NCBI GenBank assembly: GCA_903921785.1
Contig: CAIXRH010000272.1
Location: 1 to 38,357 of the forward strand
DNA from: an uncultured Pseudomonadota bacterium
Lineage (GTDB): Bacteria > Myxococcota_A > UBA796 > SXON01
Reading direction: 5' to 3'
DNA length: 38,357 nucleotides
Part shown: positions 15,288-22,720 of the stretch, piece after piece
Position numbering within the stretch: the first letter of the stretch is position 1
Layout: each line of letters opens with the position of its first letter
Program-made: the position numbers and the translations under genes
Notes under the pieces: generated by a model
What the model saw: only the letters and a program-made list of their open reading frames with translations
Databases searched by the model: none
What the model was told of the DNA's origin: nothing

Positions 15288-16289
15288 GTGACGCTCCTGT
15301 TCGTGCTCGCCGCTTGTACCGCCGACGTTGGCGGACCGACCGGGGCGGATCCGGAAGACTCCGGCGCGCCGACCGAGAGCGGCGGCGGCACCGACACCGC
15401 TCCCACCCCGGACAGCGGCGACTCGGGCGACTCCGGTGGAGACACCGGGCCCGCTCCGTCGCCTCCCGCGTGCACCGTGTGGGGGGCGCCCGAGCAGACC
15501 GGCGTGGTCACGGAGCCCACCCTCAACGAGATCTCCGGGGTCGTGCCATCCGTTCAGAACCCAGGGGTGCTCTGGGTGATCGAGGATCACGGCAACGAGG
15601 CCGCGGTCTACGCGCTCGATGCCACCGGCGCCCTCCTCGCCACGCTGGTGCTCGACGGCACCGACAACGTGGACATGGAGGACCTCGACCTCGCCCCGTG
15701 CCCCGAGGGCACGTGCCTCGTCATCGCGGACACCGGCAACAACGCTCACAACCGCACCGACCTCGCCCTGGTGGTCGCGCCCGAGCCGCTCCTCGATGGA
15801 GTGACCCCCGAGCTCCACGCCGAGGCGGTGCGCTACGGCTTCACGTGGCCGGAGTCGGAGGACAACGAGGCGCTCTCGCACACCGACGACGGTCGGTTCC
15901 TGCTCGCGTCCAAGCGGCAGGACAAACTCTCGGCGATCGCGTCGCTGCCCGCCTACGTCGACGGTGCGGTGGCGACGGTGATCGCCACGGTCCAAAGCGC
16001 GAGCGAGGAGGACGGCAGCGGCGGCGGCGCGGCGACCGCCCTCTCGATGTGGCCGGACCAGCACGCGCTCCTCCTTCGCACCTACCAATACTCCTGGGAA
16101 TTCCCGCTGGTTGACGGCATCGACAGCCTCGCCGGCTCCACGCCGGTGGAGCTCCCGACGCCCATCATCCCCCACGACGAGGGCGCTGCGTACGACGCGG
16201 TGAACCGTGGGTACTGGACCATCCCCGAGGCGCCCATCGACGGCGTCTCACCGGTGTGGTGGGTGCCGTGTGTGGACGGGCTCGGATGA
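15288..16289 (+). CDS. Propeller-like surface lipoprotein, paralogue of the MYXO-CTERM protein at 30340-31275
   Basis: 333 residues from GTG. MTLLFVLAAC is a short lipoprotein signal (Cys10), followed by a Gly/Ser/Asp/Thr linker to about residue 58. The domain shares a run of landmarks with the product of 30340-31275: EISGV against EASGL, a turn with DHGNEAAVYALD against DSSGAASLYQFD, GTDNVDMEDLDLAPC against GATNTDWEDIAVGAC, and CLVIADTGNNAHNR against CVFIADIGDNDEVR. The last has the look of a Ca-binding loop in a beta-propeller blade. No enzyme motif is apparent; phytase-like or esterase-like propellers are possible. It should be an outer-surface protein. Confidence 0.75.
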   Translation: MTLLFVLAACTADVGGPTGADPEDSGAPTESGGGTDTAPTPDSGDSGDSGGDTGPAPSPPACTVWGAPEQTGVVTEPTLNEISGVVPSVQNPGVLWVIEDHGNEAAVYALDATGALLATLVLDGTDNVDMEDLDLAPCPEGTCLVIADTGNNAHNRTDLALVVAPEPLLDGVTPELHAEAVRYGFTWPESEDNEALSHTDDGRFLLASKRQDKLSAIASLPAYVDGAVATVIATVQSASEEDGSGGGAATALSMWPDQHALLLRTYQYSWEFPLVDGIDSLAGSTPVELPTPIIPHDEGAAYDAVNRGYWTIPEAPIDGVSPVWWVPCVDGLG

Positions 16290-16391
16290 GCTGTGGCGGC
16301 GCTGAAAAGTGTTCGCGCCCCCGCTCGCGCCGCGCGCCCGGCGGCCGGGTGAGTTAGCGGGCCTGTCTACGCGTGCCGGCGGCCTGTCCGC

Positions 16392-16421
16392 TTGACAGCG
16401 CGGCCCCATTTCTCCTACAAC
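16392..16421 (+). promoter_or_regulatory. Sigma70-type promoter of the FHA/kinase operon
   Basis: TTGACA at 16392-16397 is a perfect -35 box, and TACAAC at 16416-16421, 18 bases away, matches four of six -10 positions. Transcription would start near 16428, giving a leader of about 20 bases with GGAG (16435-16438) nine bases before the ATG at 16448. It is the best housekeeping promoter in the window. Confidence 0.6.
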
Positions 16422-16447
16422 GCGATTCCCCTTCGGAGCTCCTCGCC

Positions 16448-17539
16448 ATGGACAAGGCTGAACTGCTGGTCAACCTCAACGCGAACATCGGGAAGTACGA
16501 GCAGCACCGGCAGTACATCGAGAAGGCGAAGGCGCAGGCGGCGAAGTTCAAGCCGGACGTCGTGGAGAAGGTCATCCTCGACCACGAGATCAAGTCCAGC
16601 GACGTCGCGGACAAGGTCGCCCCCCTCCTCCCCGACCTGCGGGCCCTCGTGGCCGGCCTCGATGCGGAGAAGTCGGGCATCGTGGCGTCGAAGGGAACGG
16701 TGGATGAGGAGATCCAGGAGCTCGAGCTCCGGCAGATGATCGGCGAGCTCTCCGACGCGGACTTCGAAGCCCAGGTGGCGGACCTCCGGGCCAACGCCTC
16801 CGGCGCCAACGACCGCATCGCCGCGATCGACGCCGACCTCGCCGAGATCAACGGCGCGATCGACCGCTGGGCCACCCTCGCGGGCCCCAACGGCCACTAC
16901 GCCGCGCCCGCGGCCGCGCCGGTCGAGCCCGAGCCCGAGGTGGCCGCGATCGTCGAACCTGCGGAGGGCGAGTACGCCGAGCGTAGCGAGATCAAGGAAG
17001 ATGTGAGCTCGATCTTCAGCGGCGGCGAGGCCCCGGCCACGGTCCGCGTCGGCGATGCCGACGAGATCGCGATCGAGGCTGGCGAAGTCGGCGAAGAGGC
17101 CGGCGACATGGTGAGCGCCGAGGTGCAGTTCTCCGTCGGCGGCTCCAGCAGCGAAGTGGAGATCGAGATCGGCGGCGACGACGTGAAGCCCGCCGTGGAA
17201 GTGAGCCCCCCGGCCGCGGCCGTGGAGAGCGATGGCGCCCAGCGCCGCGCCCTGCTCATCTACCAGGAGAGCACGGCCGAGGAGCAGATCTACCCGTTCA
17301 CCAACGACCAGCTCACCATCGGGCGCGGCCGCGAGAACGACATCCAGATCAAGAACGACTCCAAGGTGAGCCGCTACCACTGCAAGCTGTTCCGCCGGGG
17401 CAACAACTTCTACGTGGAGGACATCAAGTCTTCCAACGGCACCCTGGTCAACGGCGAGCTGATCACCGACCGCCGCCTCTTCGGCGGGGAGGAGATCGTG
17501 GTCGGCGAGACCTACTTCCGCTTCCGGATCATGGAGTGA
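16448..17539 (+). CDS. FHA-domain protein with N-terminal coiled coil
   Basis: 363 residues. Residues 1-145 are helical and charged with heptad-like spacing, probably a coiled coil. Residues 150-260 are an acidic Ala/Pro/Glu/Val linker. Residues about 275-363 are an FHA domain with the phosphothreonine-binding residues in place: IGRGRENDI (Arg293), SRYH (Ser308, Arg309, His311) and SSNGT (Asn330). FHA domains read pThr, so this cytoplasmic protein probably responds to Ser/Thr kinase signalling. It is first in an operon with a histidine kinase 16 bases downstream and a receiver protein, linking pThr and phosphorelay signalling. The ATG at 16448 is preferred to an upstream in-frame GTG (16373), which lies before the promoter. 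Confidence 0.88.
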   Translation: MDKAELLVNLNANIGKYEQHRQYIEKAKAQAAKFKPDVVEKVILDHEIKSSDVADKVAPLLPDLRALVAGLDAEKSGIVASKGTVDEEIQELELRQMIGELSDADFEAQVADLRANASGANDRIAAIDADLAEINGAIDRWATLAGPNGHYAAPAAAPVEPEPEVAAIVEPAEGEYAERSEIKEDVSSIFSGGEAPATVRVGDADEIAIEAGEVGEEAGDMVSAEVQFSVGGSSSEVEIEIGGDDVKPAVEVSPPAAAVESDGAQRRALLIYQESTAEEQIYPFTNDQLTIGRGRENDIQIKNDSKVSRYHCKLFRRGNNFYVEDIKSSNGTLVNGELITDRRLFGGEEIVVGETYFRFRIME

Positions 17540-17555
17540 CGAGCCTCCGACCGGC

Positions 17556-19856
17556 ATGAGCGCCACGCTTGTCGCGCTGCTGGTCGGGGACGACCCGCGG
17601 ACCCTCCCCTTCCTCGAGGCCGGGCTCCGCGGGCAGGGTTGGGACGTACGCACGACCGCCACCGCCGATGAGGCGCGTGGCGTTCTGCTTTCTGGGGGGG
17701 TGGACGCCGCGCTGATCGACGAGTCCCTCGTCGACGAAGAGGTCGGCGCCTTCGCGGGCGAGGTGCGGGCGATCCTCCCGCTGGTGGCCCTGCTGCTCAT
17801 CGTGCGCGCCCCGCGCCTGGAGGTCGACCCGCTGAGCCTCGGCTTCGACGATGTGGTGCTCGCCGGGGGGGACCCGGCGGAGCTCGACTGGCGCCTTCGG
17901 ATGCGCCGCGGCGAGGTCCGTCGCCTGGGCCTCACCCGCGAACGCGAGCGGTTCCTCCGGGGCGTGGTGCGGGTCGCGGACCTGGTCACTCCCCACGCGG
18001 ACGTGCCCACCCTCGCGGCCACGCTGGCTCCGGCGCTCCTGGCGCTCCCTGGCGTGGAGGGGGTCCGCGTGGAGATCGACGCCGAGGCCCCGGGGGACCC
18101 GCCGCTGGTCGTCCTCGAGATCGGCCGCCTCCCGGTGAGCGGCGCCGAGCGCGGGACGCGCCTCACCGACGTGCCGTTGCGCGGCCTCGCCGGAGGGCGC
18201 GTACAGCTCAGCCACCGCGGCGAAGCGCCAATGGACGGCGAGGTCCGCGACGCCCTGGGCGCGATCGTGGGCACCGCGCTCTCGGGCGCCCGGCTGTTCG
18301 CCGCGCTCAAGGATCGGCAACTTCGACTGGAGCGTGGCTACGTGGATCGCCACCGGAAGCTCTCACGGGTGAGCACCCGGCTCGAGCGGCTCTCCGAAGC
18401 GCGGGACAGCTTCCTGGCACTTTTGAGCCACGATCTCCGCAGCCCGCTCGCGGTCGTCCTCGGGCAGGTGCAGCTCGTGGAAGAAGGATTCGTGCCCCCG
18501 GGCGGCCTCCCCAAGGTGGCGAGCACGATCCGTCGGCAGGGGGAGCGGATGCTCCAGATGGTCGAGGACCTGCTCGACCGCTACCGTCGCGATGACGCCG
18601 TACGCAGCGTCTCCGAGACGGGCGACGCCGCGAGGATCGTCTCGGAGATGGTGGAGAACCTGCGCCCGCTCGCCGAGGCTCGCCAGCAGTCGCTGCGCCT
18701 GACCGCCCCCAGCGCCGCGCCCATCGAGACCGACATCGCCGCGATCCGCGAGGTGCTCGCGAACCTGCTCGAGAACGCGGTGCGGCACAGCCCGGTCGGG
18801 TCCACCATCGACGTCGAGGTCACGGTGCGAGACGCCCGCGCGGTCGTCACGATCCGCGACGCGGGGCCCGGGTTCGGCGCCTCCGCCGCCGCAGGGGGGA
18901 GCGGCGCCCAGATCGGGCTGCGCGCGAGCACGCGGATCGTCGCCGACGCCGGCGGGAGCTTGCGTACCGCGACCGCGCCCGGCGGCGGCGGGCTGGCGGT
19001 CATCTCCCTCCCGGCGGCGATCCCCCAGGCCACGGCGAGCGCGATCGAACTTTTGGTGGGCGACCCGGCGCTGCGAGAGCACCTCTTCGGCCTCTTGTCC
19101 ACCCACTGGGAAGTCCGGCAGTCCGAGAGCCTCGACGGGGCCTTCGAGCGGATGCGTCGGCAACCCCCGGCGGTGATCCTCCTTGATCAGCGGGTGGGTC
19201 CCGAGGCGATCGCGTTCCTTCGCCGCCTCAAAGCGGACGCCGAGCTCGCCGCGGCGCCGGTCATCGCCCTCGGGGACGACGCCCACGAGCTCCACGACGC
19301 CGGCGCCCTCGCGGTGCTGCGCGTCCCGGTCGACGGTCCGCTGCTCCTCGGCCACGTGCGCCGCGCGCTCCGCCTGCTCGGCGAGCTCCCCGGTCCTGGC
19401 GAGGGTGCGCTCGACGTGCTCACCGGCCTCCCCACCGCACGGGCGTTGAACCTGCGGATGAACGCGGCGCTCGAGGAGGCGCGGGAGAGCGGAACCCCGC
19501 TCCCGGTGGTCCAGGTGCGGGTGGATGAGCTCAAGCGCATCAACCATGAGCAGGGGTGGCTCGTCGGCGACCAGCTCCTCCTCTGGCTCGCGACCCGCCT
19601 GCGTGAGCGGGTGCGCCCCCACGAGACCGTCGCGCGCACCGACGCCGAGACCTTCGCGCTCGCTCTCCCCGGGAGAACCCTGGCTGAGGCCGAGGCGCTC
19701 GCCGCCGAACTTCGCGACGCGATCGGCCGCGCGCGGCCGCGTCTCGGGGTGGCACGGGTGGAGGTCCGGGTTAGCGCACGCGCCCTGGATTTGACGACGC
19801 TGGCGCTCGGAGGCGAGTCTCTCGTCGGAGCCGTCGGCAGTGGTCGGGAGAGTTGA
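17556..19856 (+). CDS. Composite histidine kinase with degenerate receiver and GGDEF-like domains
   Basis: 766 residues, no membrane segment, so cytoplasmic. Residues 1-125: receiver-like fold with Asp55 (ALIDES) but without the usual Lys. About 130-250: GAF-like region. HisKA: SHDLRSPLAV with phospho-acceptor His292. HATPase: N-box LANLLENAVRH (Asn403, Asn407) and G1 box DAGPGFG (435-441). About 497-608: a second receiver-like domain with LLDQR but no conserved Thr or Lys. About 619-725: a GGDEF-type fold (DVLTGLPTARAL, RINHEQGWLVGDQ) in which the active-site GGDEF is replaced by TDAET, so it should not make c-di-GMP. The kinase core looks active. The stop overlaps the ATG of the next gene (TGATG), implying coupled translation with its likely partner. 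Confidence 0.88.
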   Translation: MSATLVALLVGDDPRTLPFLEAGLRGQGWDVRTTATADEARGVLLSGGVDAALIDESLVDEEVGAFAGEVRAILPLVALLLIVRAPRLEVDPLSLGFDDVVLAGGDPAELDWRLRMRRGEVRRLGLTRERERFLRGVVRVADLVTPHADVPTLAATLAPALLALPGVEGVRVEIDAEAPGDPPLVVLEIGRLPVSGAERGTRLTDVPLRGLAGGRVQLSHRGEAPMDGEVRDALGAIVGTALSGARLFAALKDRQLRLERGYVDRHRKLSRVSTRLERLSEARDSFLALLSHDLRSPLAVVLGQVQLVEEGFVPPGGLPKVASTIRRQGERMLQMVEDLLDRYRRDDAVRSVSETGDAARIVSEMVENLRPLAEARQQSLRLTAPSAAPIETDIAAIREVLANLLENAVRHSPVGSTIDVEVTVRDARAVVTIRDAGPGFGASAAAGGSGAQIGLRASTRIVADAGGSLRTATAPGGGGLAVISLPAAIPQATASAIELLVGDPALREHLFGLLSTHWEVRQSESLDGAFERMRRQPPAVILLDQRVGPEAIAFLRRLKADAELAAAPVIALGDDAHELHDAGALAVLRVPVDGPLLLGHVRRALRLLGELPGPGEGALDVLTGLPTARALNLRMNAALEEARESGTPLPVVQVRVDELKRINHEQGWLVGDQLLLWLATRLRERVRPHETVARTDAETFALALPGRTLAEAEALAAELRDAIGRARPRLGVARVEVRVSARALDLTTLALGGESLVGAVGSGRES

Positions 19857-20476
19857 TGGCGCGAAAGAGGCAAGAAGGCGGTGGGCCGACGTATTTCACG
19901 ACCTTCCAGGTCGCGAAGTTCCTTGGCGTGTCCCCGCCGACCGTGGTCAATTGGGTCAATAGCGGCCTCCTCGTTGCGCATCGCACGCCGGGCGGCCACC
20001 GCCGGCTCCGTTCGGAGGACGTGGCGATGTTCGCCCGGGCGTACAATTACCCGGTTCCTCCTCAGCTTGGCGAGTCCAGCGCGCCCGAGCCCTCCGGCGG
20101 CCGCAGGGTGATGATCGTGGACGACGAGCGGGACTTCGCGCAGACCGTCGCCGACTATCTGCAGCTCAAGGGCGGCTACGAGGTCGAGGTCGCCGACAGC
20201 GGCTTCTCCGCCGGGCTCACCCTCGCCCGCTTTCGTCCGACCGTCGTCTTGATGGACATCCTCATGCCCGACATGGATGGGTTTGAGGTTCTTCGTATGC
20301 TTCGGCAGGACCCGGAGATGCGCCACACCCCGGTCATCGCCTGCACCGCCTACCGCGATCCCGCGATGGAGGAGCGCGCCCGCGCCGAGGGCTTCGACGG
20401 CTACCTGGAGAAGCCGATCAAGTTCGAGACGCTGCTGGAGCTGGTGGAAGAGTCGGCGCGAGGCGGAAAGGGCTGA
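19856..20476 (+). CDS. Response regulator with N-terminal MerR/excisionase-type HTH and C-terminal receiver
   Basis: 206 residues from the ATG that overlaps the kinase stop by one base. Residues 12-60 are a winged HTH of the MerR/excisionase kind: TFQVAKFLGVSPPTVVNWVNSGLL and the wing RTPGGHRRLRSEDV, which lie in that order at about 16-56. Residues about 84-200 are a complete receiver: Asp89/Asp90, phospho-acceptor Asp134 (LMDILMPDMDG), Thr164 and Lys186 (EKPI). The DNA-binding domain comes first, the reverse of the usual OmpR or NarL order. It probably receives phosphate from His292 of the kinase and controls unknown promoters; the 16392 promoter is an obvious candidate. A strong hairpin follows. 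Confidence 0.9.
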   Translation: MARKRQEGGGPTYFTTFQVAKFLGVSPPTVVNWVNSGLLVAHRTPGGHRRLRSEDVAMFARAYNYPVPPQLGESSAPEPSGGRRVMIVDDERDFAQTVADYLQLKGGYEVEVADSGFSAGLTLARFRPTVVLMDILMPDMDGFEVLRMLRQDPEMRHTPVIACTAYRDPAMEERARAEGFDGYLEKPIKFETLLELVEESARGGKG

Positions 20477-20505
20477 AGGAGGGTTCCCCCTCCCGGCCCT
20501 CCTTC
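20475..20505. terminator. Terminator-like hairpin after the signalling operon
   Basis: GAAGGAGGG (20475-20483) pairs perfectly with CCCTCCTTC (20497-20505), nine base pairs, around a 13-base loop. The 5' arm overlaps the last two bases of the stop codon. An alternative inner stem GGAGGG-TTCC-CCCTCC also exists. There is no T-tract. It lies between convergent genes and merges into repeat copy B. Confidence 0.6.
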
Positions 20506-20535
20506 ACCGTCGCGAGCCAAGACCAGCGTCGGCGG
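20488..20535 (+). repeat. Intergenic 48-bp repeat, copy B
   Basis: CCCTCCCG (20488-20495), 12 bases, CGTCGCGAGCCAAGAC (20508-20523, one change from A and D), 3 bases, CGTCGGCGG (20527-20535). The spacing is identical to copies A and D. It ends nine bases before the stop of xdhC, in a convergent gap. A ten-base palindrome, GCGGCGCCGC, covers its 3' end. Confidence 0.75.
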
Positions 20536-20543
20536 CGCCGCGG

Positions 20544-21332
20544 TCAGGTCAGCTTCATCAGCTCCGGCGCCCGCGTGATCCCTCGCCGGGCCCGTACCAG
20601 CTCCGCGAGCACCGAGATCGCGATCTCCTCCGGGGTCTCGGCGCCGATGTCGATCCCCACCGGCGCGCTCACCCGCGCCAGCCGCTCGGGCGAGACACCC
20701 GCAGCGCGAAGCCGTAGGTGGAACTTGGTGATCTTGGCCCGGCTGCCGATGAGACCCACCCAGGCGTAGTCGCGGTTGACCAGGGTCTCCAGGACGTCCT
20801 GGTCCAGCGCGTGGTCGTGGGTGACGATGAACACCCAGGTGTTCGGGTCGGCAGCGAGGGTGCGGGCGAAGGCGCGGGGGTCGCTCTCCACCCGCTCGCA
20901 GCCGAAGAAGCGCGCTTCGGTGTTGAGCTCGTCGCGGTCGTCGACCACCGTGACCGCCCAGCCCGCTTCGCGGGCGAACAACGCGGTCGGCCGCGCGACG
21001 TGGCCGGCGCCGAAGATCACCAGGCGATCGACGGGGCGCAGCGGCTCGATGAAAACCTCCATGGCCCCTCCACAACACATGCCGAGGTCTCGGGTGAGGT
21101 GCACCGCGTACCGGCGGGGCACCCCGGCGACGAGCGCCGCGTGGGCGGCCTCGATCACCTTCAGCTCGAAGTGGCCGCCGCCGACCGTGCCTTCGGTGCG
21201 GCCATCCGGCCAGATCACCATCCGGGCGCCGCTGTGGCGGGGCGCGGAGCCGTTCACCCCGGTGACGGTGGCCAGCGCGACCCGCTCGCCGCGCTCGGCG
21301 GCCTCGGCCAGCACTCGCCAGAGCTGCGGCAC
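20544..21332 (-). CDS. xdhC: XdhC/CoxI-family molybdoenzyme maturation protein
   Basis: 262 residues. The N-terminal XdhC_CoxI domain shows VTGVNGSAPRHSGARM and EGTVGGGHFE. The conserved MCCGGAMEVFIEP follows at about 84-96. The C-terminal Rossmann domain has IFGAGHVARPTALFAREAG and VVDDR, then HDHALD and WVGLIGSRAK. XdhC-type proteins carry and sulfurate the molybdenum cofactor and insert it into xanthine dehydrogenase-type hydroxylases. No hydroxylase subunit genes are in the window. Start is GTG, one base after the stop of the upstream amidohydrolase, so the two are one operon. Pairing with a deaminase-like enzyme suggests purine breakdown, but that is inference. Confidence 0.9.
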   Translation of the reverse strand: MPQLWRVLAEAAERGERVALATVTGVNGSAPRHSGARMVIWPDGRTEGTVGGGHFELKVIEAAHAALVAGVPRRYAVHLTRDLGMCCGGAMEVFIEPLRPVDRLVIFGAGHVARPTALFAREAGWAVTVVDDRDELNTEARFFGCERVESDPRAFARTLAADPNTWVFIVTHDHALDQDVLETLVNRDYAWVGLIGSRAKITKFHLRLRAAGVSPERLARVSAPVGIDIGAETPEEIAISVLAELVRARRGITRAPELMKLT

Positions 21333-21333
21333 C

Positions 21334-22635
21334 TCAGAGCCCGGCGCGGGCGCGGACGCGCGCCAGGGCGGCGTCGGCCTCGGCGGAGAGGGCGAGGGGA
21401 TCGACCCCGAGGGCGTGGCCCCCTTCGGCGACGAGCTGCCCAGCGATCCACACCTTCTCCACCGCCCGCCCGTCGAACTGGTAGACGACGGCGGAGTACG
21501 GGTCGCCGCCGGTCCAGAGCCGGCGCGGGTCGAGCAGCACGAGGTCGGCGAGGCGGCCCGGCTCGACCACGCCGGCGTTGAGGCCGAGCGCGGCGGCGCC
21601 TTCGCGGGTCATCAGCCCGAGGACGGTCCTCGCGTTCATCGCGGTGGCGCCCACGCGTGGCTTCTGGATGAGCGCGGCGAGGCGCATCTCCGCGAAGGCG
21701 TCCAGCCGGTTGTTGCAGGGCGCGCCGTCCGCGCCGAGCGAGACGTGCACCCCGCGCGCGAGCAGCTCGGGGATCCGCGCGACGCCGCTGGCGAGCTTGA
21801 GGTTGCTCGACGGGCAGTGGAGCAGGCGGGTGCCCGTGGTGGCGAGGAGCGCCTCCTCGGCGTCGGTGAGGTGGATGCAGTGCGCGAGCAGCACGTCCGG
21901 GCCCGACAGGCCGAGCGCGTGGAGGTGCTCGACGTTGTCGCGGCCGGTGAGCTGCCGGACCAGCTCCACCTCGTCCAGGTTCTCGCTGGCGTGGGTGTGG
22001 ACGAGGCAGCCGCGGGCGCGGGCATCGGCGGCCGTGGCGCGGAGCAGCTCGTCGCTGCAGCTCGGGACGAAGCGGGGCGCGTACGCGTAGCGGAGGCGGC
22101 CCTTCCCGTGCCAGCGGTCGGCGAGGTCGTTCGCCGAGCGCATCGACACGTCGGTCGGCTCGCTCAGCCCGGCCTCGTTCGGCCGGTCCATCTGCGCCTT
22201 GCCACAGAAGAGCCGGAGCCCCGCGGCGGCGGCCACTTCGAACACGGCGTCGGTGTGGTCGACGGTCGCCATGTCCAGGATGGTCGTGGTTCCGCCGCCC
22301 AGGAGCTCGTCCACCCCGAGGCGGGCGGAGGTGGCGGTGCTGTCCACGTCGTGGGCGCGCTCCAGGGGCCAGATCCGGGTGCGGAGCCAGTCCAGGAGCA
22401 CCAGATCGTCGGCGAGCCCGCGGAAGAGGGTCTGGACGAGGTGGATGTGGGTCTGGACGAAGCCGGGGAGGAGCCAGCGCCCCGCGCAGTCGACCTCTTC
22501 GAAGCCGTGGAGTCCGGCTCCCATCGCCACGATGGTGTCCCCCGACACGGCCACGTCTCCGTCGAAGATCGTGCCGGCTTCATCACACACCAGCACCCGG
22601 GCGTTCTTGAACACGAGGGGCCATGGGCGCTTCAT
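21334..22635 (-). CDS. Zinc amidohydrolase, cytosine/adenosine-deaminase-related (MtaD/SsnA type)
   Basis: 433 residues from the ATG at 22635. Metal and catalytic residues expected of the TrzA/MtaD branch are present: His63 and His65 (THIHL), His215 and Glu218 in THASEN, His252 (AHCIHL) and Asp303 (LGADG). LHCPSSNLKLASGV and the following NNRLDAFAEMRLAAL fit closely with methylthioadenosine/S-adenosylhomocysteine and related deaminases. The likely reaction is hydrolytic deamination of a purine or related ring; guanine or another purine would suit the xdhC neighbour. The protein is cytoplasmic. A longer open frame runs upstream to 22935 but overlaps the divergent gene, so the ATG at 22635 is preferred. 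Confidence 0.88.
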   Translation of the reverse strand: MKRPWPLVFKNARVLVCDEAGTIFDGDVAVSGDTIVAMGAGLHGFEEVDCAGRWLLPGFVQTHIHLVQTLFRGLADDLVLLDWLRTRIWPLERAHDVDSTATSARLGVDELLGGGTTTILDMATVDHTDAVFEVAAAAGLRLFCGKAQMDRPNEAGLSEPTDVSMRSANDLADRWHGKGRLRYAYAPRFVPSCSDELLRATAADARARGCLVHTHASENLDEVELVRQLTGRDNVEHLHALGLSGPDVLLAHCIHLTDAEEALLATTGTRLLHCPSSNLKLASGVARIPELLARGVHVSLGADGAPCNNRLDAFAEMRLAALIQKPRVGATAMNARTVLGLMTREGAAALGLNAGVVEPGRLADLVLLDPRRLWTGGDPYSAVVYQFDGRAVEKVWIAGQLVAEGGHALGVDPLALSAEADAALARVRARAGL

Positions 22636-22682
22636 CGCGGCCCGGCTATCACGGCCGGCGCGGACCGGGCCTCGGTGACGAT

Positions 22683-22711
22683 TTGACCACGGGCCCCTGG
22701 CCGCGTAGGCT
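22683..22711 (+). promoter_or_regulatory. Sigma70-type promoter of the BNR-propeller operon
   Basis: TTGACC (22683-22688) and TAGGCT (22706-22711) are separated by exactly 17 bases. The ATG at 22721 is nine bases after the -10 box, so the 5' leader would be only one to three bases. It lies in the 85-base gap shared with the divergent amidohydrolase operon. Confidence 0.55.
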
Positions 22712-22720
22712 GGGTCGCTC

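Noticed and set aside
5455-20523. The shared intergenic 16-mer considered as coding sequence (it reads LARDG-like on the minus strand in copies A and B)
   Set aside because: All copies lie beyond the stop codons of supported genes, and copy D sits in a different frame context; the similarity is at DNA level.
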